This document shows positions 1 through 11,939 of a stretch of 64,000 bases of DNA, in pieces; the stretch's first letter is position 1, and the number at the start of each line of letters is the position of its first letter. The notes beneath the pieces are model-generated. The model was not told the DNA's origin. It saw only the letters and a list, made by a program, of their open reading frames with translations, and searched no databases. The DNA is from Sebastes aleutianus (Eukaryota > Chordata > Actinopteri > Perciformes > Sebastidae): the NCBI GenBank assembly GCA_916700875.1, contig CAKAKS010000031.1, forward strand, positions 13,465,124-13,529,123. Reading direction: 5' to 3'. The position numbers and the translations under genes were made by a program.

Positions 1-171
1 AAGCCATTTTGGTCTCACTTCCCCGCCACACACGAACCGAATCCCCCTCATCCAGTCCAGCCGATGCATGTGAAGTAAGTGTGAGCGTGGGTATATGAGT
101 TGTGAGTTCTCTGCACCTTGCTGGTGCTAATGGAGAGTGTACTTTTTGCTCAGTGCTCTTCTAACTTGACG

Positions 172-400
172 TGCCAGAGGGTTTGTTACACAGAACCATC
201 TGAGAAGCCGTCATTTGAAACTGTCTGGAAAAGGGCAGGCACTCTCAAAGTAGCTGCCAGTAGCTTTTCACAGGACGCTGATTGGTCCGGACACAAAGGC
301 ATTACTTGAAGCCTAACAAGAGATGAATTCTCGCGTGTTCTTGTGATTATCGCGTGAATCCAGCTGCCGTGCCAGTTAAGCACTCTTCTTTCCAAGGCCT
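172..400 (+). repeat. Dispersed repeat B, copy 1 (internally deleted)
   Basis: Starts with the block GGTTTGTTACACAGAACCAT, which also occurs at about 37345 (+) and 50700 (-). Both ends of the longer copy at 50250-50716 are represented here: the disrupted GCCAGA..AAGGGCAGGCACT part, and the distal part with CGCGTGAATCCAGCTGC. The middle of the long copy is missing. It has no coding potential that I can see. Its class is not determined; I know similar sequence as a common interspersed repeat in fish genomes. Confidence 0.7.
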
Positions 401-561
401 TTAACCACATCTCATCTTGCAGTATCTAACTGATCTTGACTTGGTTGTCATTTAATTGTCATCACATTAAGAACAGAGGAGATCTGTGTATTTCACAATG
501 TTTTGATTTTGATTATTTCGTTAGACCTTTGGTTGGTGACTTCAGAGCCATACGTAAAGAC

Positions 562-1085
562 CAACCTGGTCGAACTAAATGGCGTATGAAAGACACACTA
601 ATTTGCAAGTAATTTATGTGCGATAAGAACGCCGTTCTTACTTTTGCCGTGTCATTTGTACGCCATTTAGTCTGCATTGCCTGCAATGTAAATGCATCCA
701 CGTAAAAACGCTACTCTCAGAGCTAGTGACGTAAAATAAAAAGTGAGAAAGGTTGCTTTTGTTGGATGGGAGGGGAGGTGGATGGGTCCAATAAACACAG
801 GACTTTTAACCAGCAGGCTAGTGTTGTAGTTCCAAAGTGTTATTTTAAAGTTAAAGTGCATTAGTGACGTTTCTGATGTGTTTTTTAGAGAAGTTTTTAG
901 TTTACGTTCTTAATTTTAAGCCAAACCATGATGTTTTTCCGAAAGCTAACTAAGTGGTTTTTGTGGTCATTACCGTAGTTTTGTTGCGTGGCATAAGAAA
1001 ATGACACGCAAAAATGCAAAAATGTGTCCTCATGACACGCAGAATGTCTTTGTAATGTCGTGCTATTTAAGATGAGATTGGGTTC
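562..1085 (-). mobile_element. Repeat A element, copy 1 (non-autonomous DNA transposon)
   Basis: Reverse-oriented member of family A. Read on the minus strand it begins AACCCAATCTCATC and continues through the hallmark TAAATAGCACGACATTACA, then the conserved core with the 'hold-a-TCC-tgtgtttgttgga' type sequence, and ends near CAACCTGG on the plus strand. It is about 524 bp, like the copies at 10230, 11387, 24600 and 37445. Flanks carry an imperfect match (taaag..) where a target duplication would be, so this copy looks older. It has no transposase coding. Confidence 0.75.
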
Positions 1086-1934
1086 TAAAGCATGTGATAC
1101 CTGGTGTCTCTGTTTTTTTATTGCATCAAAGACATTTAAACATTACCCATATGCCATTTATTTTCTTACAATTGAAGCTAAGTCTGTGCATGTGGTTGTT
1201 TCTTCGTATTATTTTCTGCTCTATGCAAGAACACCCAGCCAGGGAGCTGCACTCTGAGCAGACAAGCAGGAGGAAACATCCTCTGATGCTAATCTCTTCA
1301 CGGGTGGTGGTGTTGCTGCTGCTCCTTGCGTGTTTACTTCTGCTAACAAGCGGGGCAGCCTCTCCCTTTTTCATCTGTCAGTCTCGCGTCAATTTAGGAA
1401 TTCTCCTTCTGTTCCTCTCTGTCTGTGTTCTGCCTCTCCCTCCCCATTACCGCGAACTACTGAAGCCATTCATTCACTGAAGAAACCAACAGGAGCTCAT
1501 CATCCAGGCACTGCGGTACGGCTCTGTCCAACTCTCCGAGCATCTGTGAGGCTGTGGTATAACCAATAGGTGAATGTCATAAGGTCAGTAGCACTACTGC
1601 TGAAACAATCAGTCAGTTACTTTGGCTTTTCTCCATTCTGTTTGTCCAAGAAAACTAAATTTAAAAATGTCACCTTGGCCTGCTTTTCTTCCCACATTTT
1701 TCTGGCATTTCAAATTTGAAAAAAAGTAAATGTGAATAATGAAAACTATCACCACCCTAGTAACAAGGAATTTGCAAAACCCAAACCATAGAAGTCATTA
1801 TGCCATTTAATTGGTTTAAATCTATTTCATGTCTATAAGGTAATTTCTGTCCCCATTAGCTATTGTAAAAACATTGCAATTCCTTAGTGAGAGTGGTACA
1901 CACACCATCCAACATCCACAGTACCGCAGTTAAA
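1086..1934. other. Unique AT-rich sequence, no feature recognised
   Basis: No gene, RNA or repeat is recognised. A pyrimidine-rich patch lies at about 1290-1480 and creates overlapping open frames on both strands, but these have low-complexity Leu/Ser-rich translations and no recognisable domain. Confidence 0.5.
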
Positions 1935-2240
1935 AGGTAAAAAAGGTAGAGAAGGATGAAAAGGAGAGAAGCAGGAAGAGAGATTAGTTGAGGAACAGAA
2001 GGTGAAAGAGACAGAGTGGGGGAAGCAGACAAACGATAAGAGCCTGAGACAGAACAAGATAGAAAGAGTGGGATTCTTCTTTCGCTCATCAGTGAAGGTC
2101 AACAGCCTGCAGTCCCCACAGAAAGCGTCACTCGCTGCCGGTTCTCTCTGCACTTGTTTCTCAACATGAGCTTGGCTCAGTCTCTTTCTCTGTTTTTGAT
2201 GTTGCACAAAGACAGAAAAAACAAAAAAAAAAAAAAACAC
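1935..2240. other. Purine-rich tract ending in poly(A)
   Basis: The plus strand is strongly A/G biased (AAAGGAGAGAAGCAGGAAG, then similar text), and the tract ends in an A run at 2223-2237. The complementary pyrimidine strand yields Leu/Ser/Phe-rich open frames that are composition artefacts. Confidence 0.6.
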
Positions 2241-4009
2241 AGGTGGCTGAAACCAAAGAGCTCTAACTTCTGAAAAGAGAGTGTCGAAAGTGAAGTGAGT
2301 TTGTTGAAGTCCCTAGATGGGCATTTGTTAAATGTCAGTGGTACAGCCAAGCCTGTTGGTGTGTGTGGAGACAAAGAGAAAATAGAGAATGCCAGAGCAA
2401 TCAGCAAACTGTAGAGCAACACTGTCGCTGCTACAATAACAATAAGGCTGCTTCTTCTTTTTGACATGGAATGTGAAACCACGCATGAATAATTTGCCTA
2501 AAGACACAGAGAGTTGAAACCGAAAAAAAGAAAGATTTATTCAGATTAAAGAATAGATATGACAAGAAAGTTATTTGAATTCGCAGTGCTGCTCGGCTGG
2601 TTCTGCATTTTGGATGTTGCTTCCAAAATAATGAATTGTGTTGCATGCCCCCTGGGCTTTTGTAATTGGAAACTTTTGGGGGGTTGTCAGTGTTCATCAG
2701 ATGGAATTTGGTTATTTGATTTTTGCCTACAACAAGGAGTTAAAGGATTATTCCAGGTCATTACATCTTGGGTCTTATTTTCGTAGTTTTTGGCTCATGT
2801 CTTATCAGTTACAATAACATTGTACTCTCCAAAGTTGTAATTGTTGAGGTGTGGGAGAACAATCACTACAGCAAACCAGTTTAACCAGACTATCTAAACC
2901 CCTTTATTTGGGGGTAAATCCATGCATGCACCAGAAATGTCACCCTCCAAAAAATTACAAATCTTCAAACAAAATCCCCAGTGTGAATAGAGTGTTTGGT
3001 TTTTTTTTGTTAAATCTTTTTTCTTTAATAAATAGAACATTAATTAAGTGATGATGTCTTCTCAGATTCGCCAAGAGAATGCAGATACATAACATGATCT
3101 TTATGATCTCTTTTTTATTTATTGTACTATAATAGTGTTAGAGCCAAAATAGTTTTTTTGTTATTGTGGTTAAATAAATGTAATTCATGATTGTTGTTAG
3201 ATTGCTGCTAGACTCCCTTTGTGTGCGTCAAGCAGGAGAGCATATAGGTTTTTGACCGCAGTAAAAATGTCGTTTTTGGAAAGCTAAATGCCAACAAATA
3301 TGGATTGAAGCAGGATATTAGATTTTGCTTCTAAGTAGAACATTTTTTAATTTTTTTTACGTTTTAAATACAGACTTTTGTATAAATTACCAGTATGTGT
3401 GTTATTATGATTTTAGTTAGACATGAGCAAATCTAATTTTGACAACGTCAGAGCAAACAAATCCTGGTGCACCATTGGAACCATTGGTCTAAGATGTAAA
3501 ACAGAGCCTTTGTTACTTTGATTTTCTATTTTACTAAACTGCATAAAATTATTCTTAGCCCCTGGATGTGCTATTTAACAGTTACTTTTTTAAGAGTCAT
3601 TATAATTCATAATTTTGTGTAAAGAATCGATACAAGGTCAACTCCCAGCAGCGTAACATAATTGTGATTGGCCTCAGGACAATTTCTTTTTCTCTTGCCC
3701 TTGCCCCAAACACAAGCATACAGACGCACGGACACACACAACCACTCTAGGCAATATTGCAAAGCAGACAATAGCTATGCCACCATGGAGAGGCTCACAA
3801 TCAGAGGCAACAATGACATTGGTATAGATTTAAATCCCTGATCCCACTAACGAAGAGTCACCTGTGGCTAAAACGATGGCTGAAACAATGAAAATAACAC
3901 TCAAGTTTTAATAAGCCAGAATTATTCTTTAATAAAAGAAAACGCTGATTGGCTCTATTGCTTTCTTGTCTCGTTGCTAGTCATGAATGTTCAAACAAAG
4001 GCTGGCATT
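2241..4009. other. Unique AT-rich sequence, no feature recognised
   Basis: Long AT-rich stretch with only short open frames and T or A runs (for example 3001-3030, 3340-3358). No recognisable repeat, RNA or exon. Confidence 0.5.
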
Positions 4010-4390
4010 TGCCTGATTATCTAGAAGTTTGCTTTGAGGAGCTGCTTAAACCCAGATCGATCTCCTAGGGTTACTCGTCTCCAGTCCTAATTGCTTTTCT
4101 TCACCTCCTTCGTAGAACAGCCCAAAGGTGCTGAGTCGTCTGGCTTTCAAATTCAATTTCTGGCCTTTGCTGTGATTCAGAACAAAAATTCCCTTGCTGA
4201 TGAATGTTTAAAACCGCCTAATGACATTACTGCATCACAAACTGCTCGGTAATGGAAGTATGAACTGGCAACAACTTGAAGCCAAACCAATTGACCCCAT
4301 ATTATTGCATAAAATAGTGCTATAATTACCTCTTCATTAGTCATTCGTTTTGATCTCTGCTGTAATTACAAGCTGTCTGTTTTCCTAAGA
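4010..4390. other. Possible conserved non-coding element
   Basis: This complex, non-repetitive stretch is dense in homeodomain-type TAAT/ATTA cores: CTAATGACATTAC near 4220, CTTCATTAGTCATTC near 4335 and CTGTAATTACA near 4360. There is no open frame of note. Such composition is common in vertebrate developmental enhancers, but it is also expected at times in AT-rich DNA. The call is inference; conservation has not been tested. Confidence 0.25.
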
Positions 4391-4579
4391 TGTGTTTTTG
4401 CGGTTTTGGGTCATTTACAGGGCAGCATATCCTGGGATTAGTATTGTGGTAGAGACTTTGTTTGAGAGGCCACAGTTTCTACTGATCATCGGATGGATAA
4501 ATGTAATAGATATTTGCTAATAACTCCATCTAGACTATTTTAATGGGATATAAAACATTACACATACAACATAATAAGT

Positions 4580-4725
4580 ATGTTTGTTACATAACTTACA
4601 TACATGGCATTAGTTAAGTGTTAGCGTTGACTTATTTGACATTGTTACATAACTTACTGACTTGGTTTCACACGGGACACGGAAAAGCGGTTTCCTGCGT
4701 GAAAATCCATCTTTGTTTGACATAA
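4580..4725 (+). repeat. Degenerate fragment related to repeat A
   Basis: Contains two copies of GTTACATAACTTAC about 58 bp apart, then ACGGGACACGGAAAAGCGG followed by a worn version of the 'tctcctgg.tgaaagtc..tgtttg' core seen in the intact A elements. No ends or target duplication are visible. Confidence 0.4.
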
Positions 4726-5254
4726 ACATTTACCCTGACCGCCCTATGCAGACTTTCTCGCTGATACTACATCCGTTGCTCTGACCGTCTAATACTGACA
4801 CGGATGGCTTTACATTGGAGTTAATTGAAAGCCTGATGTGTCTCTTACAGATGCTAAAGGTTGCCTCCATGCGTAGGTTATCAGATGCAGAGGGCTTGGA
4901 TTGTGGATGGGTTGTATAAAGCCTACGCCATTCAACCATAGCACAGCTCAGTCACCACAGAAGATACAAATATAATCCCATCACTATGACGATTCTAAAT
5001 CTTCCAAGTTACCTAGGTATCAGTCTTGATAGACACCGTCCATATTCTATCTATATTTCAGTGCACTGATTTGGAGTCAGCTTTCACCTGAGATAATAGG
5101 CTATCACCTCAATGACTGACAAAAGCATTCACAGATTTTTACAAAAAATGCCCATATGCCAAATTAAATAATGTTAACTGAGTCAGACATCGTGATTTAG
5201 CATCATTAATGTGATGAACTTTATGATACTGCTTATCTACTGTCATCTGTGCGT

Positions 5255-5340
5255 CCAATATGGAAAACACGTGATAAACGTCACTAACGTTACTTGCAAA
5301 AAAAAGCACCGGTGGCGAACGCGGGTCTCCCACTTGCATG
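5255..5340 (+). repeat. Fragment of repeat A core
   Basis: Aligns by eye with the central part of the A copy at 10230-10691: TATGGAAAACACGT, then CACTAACGTTACTTGCAA, then GCGGGTCTCCCACTTG. Both element ends are missing. Confidence 0.5.
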
Positions 5341-6112
5341 CAGTCGTGTGATAGTCACGCCTCGTTGACACAAAATGTGACAGTGACACGCTTTCTTTCT
5401 TTTTTGTTTCTATTACACGCTTTGCTGTGAGACTGGGCTGGTCTGTGTGAGAGCTGTTGTATCTTAAACAGCTTGGTTGGTTGGTGAAAGACATTGTCAT
5501 GTTTCTCTTGTGCAAAAAAAAAGACATTTAATTGCATGTACAGTAATCCAATCCAATAGTCCAAGACGAAGCCAGGAACTTTATGTACTGAAAATGAACA
5601 TGTAAATGAAAATCACTGTTAATATCCCATTTGGTAATAATTATTAAATGTAAAATGCAAGAATACAGTTAAGGCTTATCATGTTAATTCTTAACCAGAA
5701 TTCCCAAATTTATATTTTTAAAAGGAGTAAACAAAATATATTTGTATGCCTATTTTATGTCCACACGTACCCCAACAATGTTATGTTACTGCTGCAAGAA
5801 GACGCTGAACACCACATGCAGTTTACAGTAAACAAGGTCCTCATTTGTGAAATTGACTCAGTTCAGAAAATGCAAATGAGCTATTGATTATGCACCTCTG
5901 TCCATCTATGTAAATGGAGAAAACTGCGATAGATAGTTAAAATACAGGGTGTAAATAATGAGCACTATGGAGGGTATGAAAACATGCTGCTCTCATTGGT
6001 AAAGACCAGCTGCCGTGGCTCAAGCAGCTCTCAGGAGGTGCCTCCCATCCAGTTTAAATGTAATTTACACTGTAGCTGCATTTGTGTGTCTTTTCATGCC
6101 ATTAAAAATGGC

Positions 6113-6114
<2 letters not shown>
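5341..6114. other. No feature recognised
   Basis: Ordinary AT-rich sequence. A few small open frames exist, none with recognisable domains or a convincing splice context. Confidence 0.5.

Positions 6115-6146
<32 letters not shown>
6115..6146. repeat. (TG)n microsatellite
   Basis: Uninterrupted TG dinucleotide run of about 16 units. It generates Cys/Val-rich open frames on the plus strand that are artefacts. Confidence 0.95.
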
Positions 6147-6147
<1 letters not shown>

Positions 6148-6398
6148 CAGCTGTGCATGTCCCTTAATGGATATGTGTTCCTGCAATTCTCAGGCATTTG
6201 TAAATGCTTTTCTGGGTCAATGCGACCTGTTTCCTGTAGATCTATTTTGCCTGTGCATGTGCTCATTTTCAAGCATTTCTATGCATGTGTGTGTGCTGCC
6301 TGTCATTCAATAATGCTCATATGAACATGTGTTGTATGGTCACAGCCTGGGAGCCGCTCACTTTACTAATGTGTGTGGGTCGCCCGTGTTCTGGGAGT

Positions 6399-6506
6399 TC
6401 TGTGTGTGGTGTGGTCGCAGACGGAAAGCAGCTCTCTTTTTTTGCGCCCGCGTGTGTCTGAACGCGTCTGTGTGTGGTGTGGTCGAAGGCTGAAAAGAGC
6501 CTCGGT
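6399..6506. repeat. Imperfect 68-bp tandem duplication
   Basis: TCTGTGTGTGGTGTGGTCG occurs at 6399 and again at 6467, with similar following text (gcagacggaaagcagctctc versus aaggctgaaaagagcctcgg). The period is 68 bp. It is locally richer in CpG than its surroundings. Confidence 0.7.
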
Positions 6507-7008
6507 TCACATGGGAACAAATGACAGGATCTGGTTTAGTGAGCCTATCTGTAAAAAGATGAAAGAAACCAAACCAGTAAAAAGGTTGAGGCCTTGCCAG
6601 ACCTCCCACAGAGATGTCGCTGCAGCGTCAGATGGTCAGTTGATGGTCACCGGTTTTAACTCTGCATCTCGTCAACAGTTATGAGCCACCACAGCAATTT
6701 GAATGCAACACCACTGCTTCAAAATACGTGATAAAAGAACTCATTACAAACCAAATTTGGGACTGGTACAAAACAATACTGGGGGACTTGTGGAATAAAC
6801 AAAAAACAACCAAATTACCCTCATTCACCGCTCTTACTGCCAAAATCATAAAATGACCAACAAACTCAGCAAATAGTATGTTGCTGACTGATTATTTTTG
6901 TGGTCAAGATAGGGTCTTGACTATAAAATGGGAAAACTGTGCCACGTATGAAGCTCATCACTTAGTGAGCACAGACACACTGTTTTTCTCTCTTTAGCAC
7001 TTGTCCTA
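6507..7008. other. No feature recognised
   Basis: Unique AT-rich sequence without repeat, RNA or exon-like structure. Confidence 0.45.
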
Positions 7009-7041
<33 letters not shown>

Positions 7042-7042
7042 T
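7009..7042. repeat. (TC)n microsatellite
   Basis: Nearly perfect TC run with one G interruption. On the minus strand it reads as an Arg/Glu repeat (REREREREI), which is an artefact. Confidence 0.95.
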
Positions 7043-7304
7043 TCGTTCATATGCATATAACAAAGCCACCATGTCATCCAGCTTTAGTAACATCTGGAAA
7101 AAAAAAAGATGAAATACTACAAATCTAGAATTTACTGTCTTTGTCCCAGAAATAGAGAGAAGGACAGTGTTTTGTCTCCAAACATCCCATTTTCTCCTAG
7201 GCACATTTAACCACACCTTCAATCTATTGCACATATACACCACTGTCATTAAAAGGTCAGTTCACCCAAATCACCCCAAGTGCATCTAACCCAGCCTGGT
7301 CTCC

Positions 7305-7622
7305 TAAAAATGGACATAGGCGTCCGCTCTAACAGGCAAGCTACCTTGACTCTAAATGGGACCATAATTTACTAAATGATCATCATGCTGTCTTGAAGGA
7401 GACTTGAAACTAGCGATTGAAACCATAAACTCATGTTTACAATGTTTACTGAGGTAATAAATCAAGTGAAAAGTAGGCTCATTTTCTCATAGACTTCTAT
7501 ACAATCTGACTTATTTTTTTGCAACCAGAGGAGTCGCCCCCTGCTGGCTATTAGAAAGAATGCAAGTTTAAGGCACTTCTGCGTTGGCTTCACTTTTCAG
7601 ACCCTGAGTTGCCCACTGTGTT
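7305..7622 (+). repeat. Dispersed repeat E, copy 1
   Basis: Reverse complement of this stretch matches 58033-58375 over its length. Shared blocks include GACTCTAAATGGGACCATAA, ACCATAAACTCATGTTTAC, GTAATAAATCAAGTGA, CATAGACTTCTATACAATC and GAGTTGCCCACTG at the end. Non-coding; class not determined. I recognise similar sequence as common in fish genomes. Confidence 0.8.
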
Positions 7623-9029
7623 TGAGGTATCTCAAATAAGTTTCCAATCATAGACTGTGGAAGTTGTTTTGTTGCGTTTTTGTTTTCAATTTTCAGCATT
7701 AACCGTGGGTTTAAAACTATGACCATAATCTGGTAGAAAATATGTTTCCCTCGATTCGTGAGTGAGAATGCAGTTTAGTTGTATGGGAATGCAATTTTGA
7801 GAATTCTGCTTCCATTCTAATGAATTAAAGCTGAATGAAATATCCTGTTTTTCTAGAAACAATGCCAAAGTTACTTTGGATTATATACAGACCCAGATGT
7901 CAGCAGTTTCCAACAGTTTTGGAGCATTTACTCCAAAAAGATTAGCAGATGCTCCTTTCCTGACTCACCATTTCCCACCAAATTCCACAAAGGAATTTTA
8001 ACATAGCAGATCATAAGATACAAGAGGCCAAAACCACTGTATCGATTGAGTAATGGGTTTGGCTGTAAACATAGACACACTCACAATCTAGTTAGGAATG
8101 TAACTGAATTGCACACAGATCTTTCAGATTATTGTGAGCAGTACTTGCACTTAAATTGCAATATGGCCCTTTATATCCTACAAGCGCTATAGCTCCCAGC
8201 CTTCTTCATCCCTACATCACCATGGTCCATGAGTATATGTCTTCATATTCCCCAGTCACTCTGCATGCCTGTCATGTCTCACTTCTTACCCCCTCACAGT
8301 CACATTTTAGTGTCTTTGCTGGCGGGGCGCAGCCTTGAAATGAAAATCTGAAGGATTTCCACTCCATCAAAGAAAATTTTAATCCTAATTCAGTGATGAA
8401 ATGCTGATGCACAACAGGGCGTCCTTCCTGCCAGCGCTGTTAGTAGAGGTGGGGATCACAGTCATTTCTGTCGTCTGCTACAGCGGCTGAACTCACAAGT
8501 GTTCTGCTCACAAGTTACACGGTTTTCTTTGTGTTTTTAATCACCCCTCTGCATATTTCTATTTCAGTTGGGTTGACAGCTACAGCATGACTATAGGACA
8601 CAGAAATATTAAAAATAACTGATGACCAAAACATATAAATACTTTTTAGCAGAGAGTTTATCCTGGTTATACTTGAGATTCGGGGTTGTAGCTGCCTTTG
8701 ATGACACTGAAAGTCATTTACTCTGTATTGTTGTGGAAAATTGGGGTTTACTGTAATGAACCCAAGATAACAAGTTTACAGTAACCCTGTCTTTTACAAA
8801 CAATGTGCAGTTGTCTTTGTGTCCGTAATTATTTTCACCCAAAACACAATGTTTTTCCCTAAACTTATGTTTTTTTTTTGCCTAATCAAATTGGGTGCAG
8901 CTACAGACAACTTTGACCATGACTAGATTGATAAATATGGATTGGTTGCATATGAAGGGAGGGTCTTCCACTCCTCGCAGTTACATCAGACCAGCATATA
9001 TATATTCACATTCTTGCACAGATGGTCTT
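7623..9029. other. Mostly unique sequence
   Basis: No gene recognised. At about 8836-8880 a short AAAACACAATGTTTTTCCCTAAAC stretch resembles the reverse strand of the 'ggaaaaacat..tgggctt' part of repeat A and may be a relic of it. Confidence 0.4.
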
Positions 9030-9215
9030 GGAGCTGCTCTATTGGAGCAGTCGGGGGTTAAGTTTGTTGTTAAAGGGCACGCTCACGGTAAGTGCTCAGG
9101 GAGGAGAAATCATAAGTCTTTTCCTCCTTTGAACTGATTTTTTCCCCTTGGTTTTCAGCTGGTAACCTTATGGTCGAGAGGTCTGCACACGCCTTGAGGC
9201 AGCTGCTTCGTTTCT
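9030..9215 (+). repeat. Fish interspersed repeat ('gagcagt-ggggtta..aagggcac' type)
   Basis: Contains GGAGCAGTCGGGGGTTAAG, then AAAGGGCACGCTCACGGTAAG, then CTGGTAACCTTATGGTCGAGAGGTC. The order and spacing match, from memory, a very common teleost repeat in which a 'ttgctcaagggcac' block is followed by 'gaaccggcaaccttccggtcaca'. This copy is diverged. Class uncertain. Confidence 0.55.
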
Positions 9216-10221
9216 TCAGTGCAGCGATTTGGACCATGTATGATCTCAATGACACATCGCTAAAGCACCGGGGCAGCACTGGAACCGAGGGGGATTCAGC
9301 CCAAAGTCAGCAGTGTCAGAGTTAATCATCGTCACTCACCAGGGATGAACATCGTCCAAGATTGCTGGCTGCTATCTACCATCTAAATGTGAACGGTGCT
9401 TTTATGAAGGGCTTTTTACAGTTTTTGACCTTGCGGTTATAAGAGACAAGAGGCTCAGAGAGGAGGCAAAACTAATGTCAGTTTATTCCACAGCTCTTGA
9501 AACGGTAATTGTTCTGACAAGGAGAAGTGTGGAAGAGTGATGAGGAAGACAGGGCTGAGGCCGAGATGAAATGAAATATATGAGAGGGAATAAAGGTAAA
9601 ATATAAAGTCACTCCACGTCTGATTAGGTGTGTACGTATATGCTGGAAAGTGGGAAGTAAACAGACCTTAAAGTAGATAGAGTGCAGTCTTATCCACTAA
9701 CAATGAAAACATTGCACATATACAGTGCTGAAAAAGAAAGCAGCAAATTAATCATATCTGTTCAAGTATGAAGTGTTCCAAGAATACTCTTAAATTTGCC
9801 AGAAATGCAATGATTTAGAAAAGTCAAACATGATGTGAAAAATGAGGTTAAAGTTAGAATCGTGGGATGGAAGTTGAACTATCATGCGCTTTATTCCACA
9901 GGTCAAAAGACTATTTCATTTTGGATGAAATTCTATCGCTTGTGGTATTAAACATATATTTGAGAGATTTAGACGAAACAGGATTAGGAAGCAGAAAGTG
10001 GTCTCCTGCATGAATGCAAGAGAGTGAGTTAGCTCAATGCTCAGATGAGAGGTGAAATAGGTTACACTATTGTTTTCAGCTCTATTTTTGGAGAAGGAAC
10101 ATAATAATGTAACAGGACACCAGAACTAGAGATCAGATCAGAAAGGAAGGCTGTGTTTGAATCTGTTCACCACTGACAGCAGTGTTTAAGGACTTTCTTG
10201 GGGCCAATTCGGAGGAATGTT
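9216..10221. other. Unique sequence, partly purine-rich
   Basis: 9216-9325 continues a short open frame discussed in the findings. 9440-9600 is A/G-rich on the plus strand. No repeat or gene is otherwise recognised. Confidence 0.4.
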
Positions 10222-10229
10222 CAGTTAAC

Positions 10230-10691
10230 CAACATGGTCTCACAGGAAGGCGTATTAATACCTAGACATTACACAGACATTCTGCATGCCATGAGTACTC
10301 ATTTTAGCCTGTTCGCGTATCATTTGTACACCGCTTTTCGCGAGAAAACCACTAACTTATGTTCAGGCAAGAAAAACAGTTAGGTTAAGGGAAAACTTCA
10401 TGGTTGGGCTTAACATAAGTACGTAAACTACTAGTATTAACGTACTATATGTACAGAAACAACGTAACCCAACTATGGAAAACACGTCACTAACGTAACT
10501 TACAATACAAAACACCAGTCAACAATGGTCTTGAAGATGGGTCTCCTGGTTGTCCAGTGTTTGTTGGACCCACCCACCTCCCCACCATAAGTGGTCTTTC
10601 TCGCTTTTTATACAAATGACATGCAGAAATCAAGAAAGGCGTACTCATTGCACGTTTGTGGCATTTATACGCCTTTTCTGTCAACGGGCTG
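10230..10691 (+). mobile_element. Repeat A element, copy 3, with 7-bp target duplication
   Basis: Begins CAACATGGTCTCAC and ends AACGGGCTG. AGTTAAC sits immediately before (10223-10229) and immediately after (10692-10698), a 7-bp direct duplication. Subterminal sequences are partly inverted: GGCGTATTAATACC near the left end, GCATTTATACGCC near the right. At 462 bp with no transposase, it is a non-autonomous (MITE-like) element. The 7-8 bp duplications of the family fit a hAT-type or similar transposase. Confidence 0.85.
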
Positions 10692-10698
10692 AGTTAAC

Positions 10699-11378
10699 AG
10701 ACAATGCTGGCATCAATTTGGTTTAGCTTTTGTTAGCGTCACAGCACTCACATCATTACTATCTATTTGTGTGACATTGTGATAAATGAATTGCAAAGAA
10801 CCCGACAGAAGGTTTGGGATAAATGGATATCTTTTCAAAGTTTTAGAAAACAGTGTTGTTCATGTTTTGAATTAAACTCCACACTTCACAACATATTATT
10901 CAAAGATACATTAATCAAGTTGCGCCAACTGTGTTCCAGTGTTGGTTTTACAACGTAATTTAGGCCACTTGACACATAGAGGCTCCTCCAATGAAAGGGA
11001 AATCATTTCACACCATGAATAATTTAGCCGTAATGGACATAGTGTGATTAATAATTTCTTCATGTATCCACAGTCAAAGTCTGTTAGATCATTTTTTCCA
11101 GACGGTTTACTCCCTCACTGAATCTGCCTTTTGTTTATGCATTTGTGTCAATGCGTGTGTGTTGTTTCTGTCCTCCAGGGTGAGCAGTTTGTTAATAAGA
11201 TGGAAATGTTTTAATGCTTGTACACTGATTAAAAGAACTTTTTTAACTGGTTGTAATGAACAGACTAACAGGTTCACTCTTGAGTCTTCTTGCTCTTTCT
11301 GTTACTTCTTCACCTTCCTTTTTCAATCTGTTTCTCCATCTCTCAAGTTCCCCTTCTCCTAATAGTCGAGTTTTGTGT
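10699..11378. other. No feature recognised
   Basis: Unique AT-rich sequence. Pyrimidine-rich at about 11285-11360. Confidence 0.45.
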
Positions 11379-11386
11379 CTTTTAAC

Positions 11387-11938
11387 CAACCCGATCTTAT
11401 GGGAAGGTGTATAAATAGCACAACATTTCCACGTGTCATGCTGATGCATTTTAGGCTTTTCGCATGTCATGTAACGCCACGTCGTTACCGTGAAACAGAC
11501 GTGGTTATGTTTAGGCAACAAAACTATGGTAATGGCAGCAGTTTGGTTTAGGCAACAAAATCACTTAGTTAAGGTTTAGGAAAAACATCGTGGTTGGGCT
11601 TAAAATAAGTACGCAAACTAAGTAATATAAGTACAGAAAACATGTCCCAAACATCACAAACGTAAGTTCAAAACACTTTGTGACACGAACACGGGTCTCC
11701 TGGTTGAAAGTCCTGTGTTTGTTGGACCCATCCACCTGCCCTTCCGCCCACTATTAGCAGTCTCTCTCACTTTTTATTCTACGTCATTAGCTCTGAGCTC
11801 TGATGCATTTCCATTGCAATCAGTACCGACTGCATGGCGTACACATGATATGCCAAAAGCAACAAGGTCGTTGTTATTGCACACAAAATGACTTACTAAA
11901 TACCGTATCATTCATACACCATGTGGTGAGACCGGCTG
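11387..11938 (+). mobile_element. Repeat A element, copy 4, with perfect 8-bp target duplication
   Basis: Begins CAACCCGATCTTATGG, contains GTGTATAAATAGCACAACAT and the core TCTCCTGGTTGAAAGTCC, and ends GAGACCGGCTG. CTTTTAAC is found at 11379-11386 and 11939-11946, an exact 8-bp duplication. This is the clearest evidence for the family's superfamily, since 8 bp is the hAT signature (a few other superfamilies also make 7-9 bp). It has no coding sequence of its own. Confidence 0.88.
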
Positions 11939-11939
11939 C

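Noticed and set aside
1856..2482. Overlapping Ser/Leu/Phe-rich minus-strand frames
   Set aside because: Pyrimidine-rich strand of a purine tract; low complexity, no domain.
5984..6324. Cys/Val-rich open frames of 109 and 68 codons
   Set aside because: They are created by the (TG)n run at 6115-6146; the rest shows no domain.
6962..7249. 95-codon minus-strand frame with an Arg/Glu repeat
   Set aside because: The charged repeat is the (TC)n microsatellite read in reverse.
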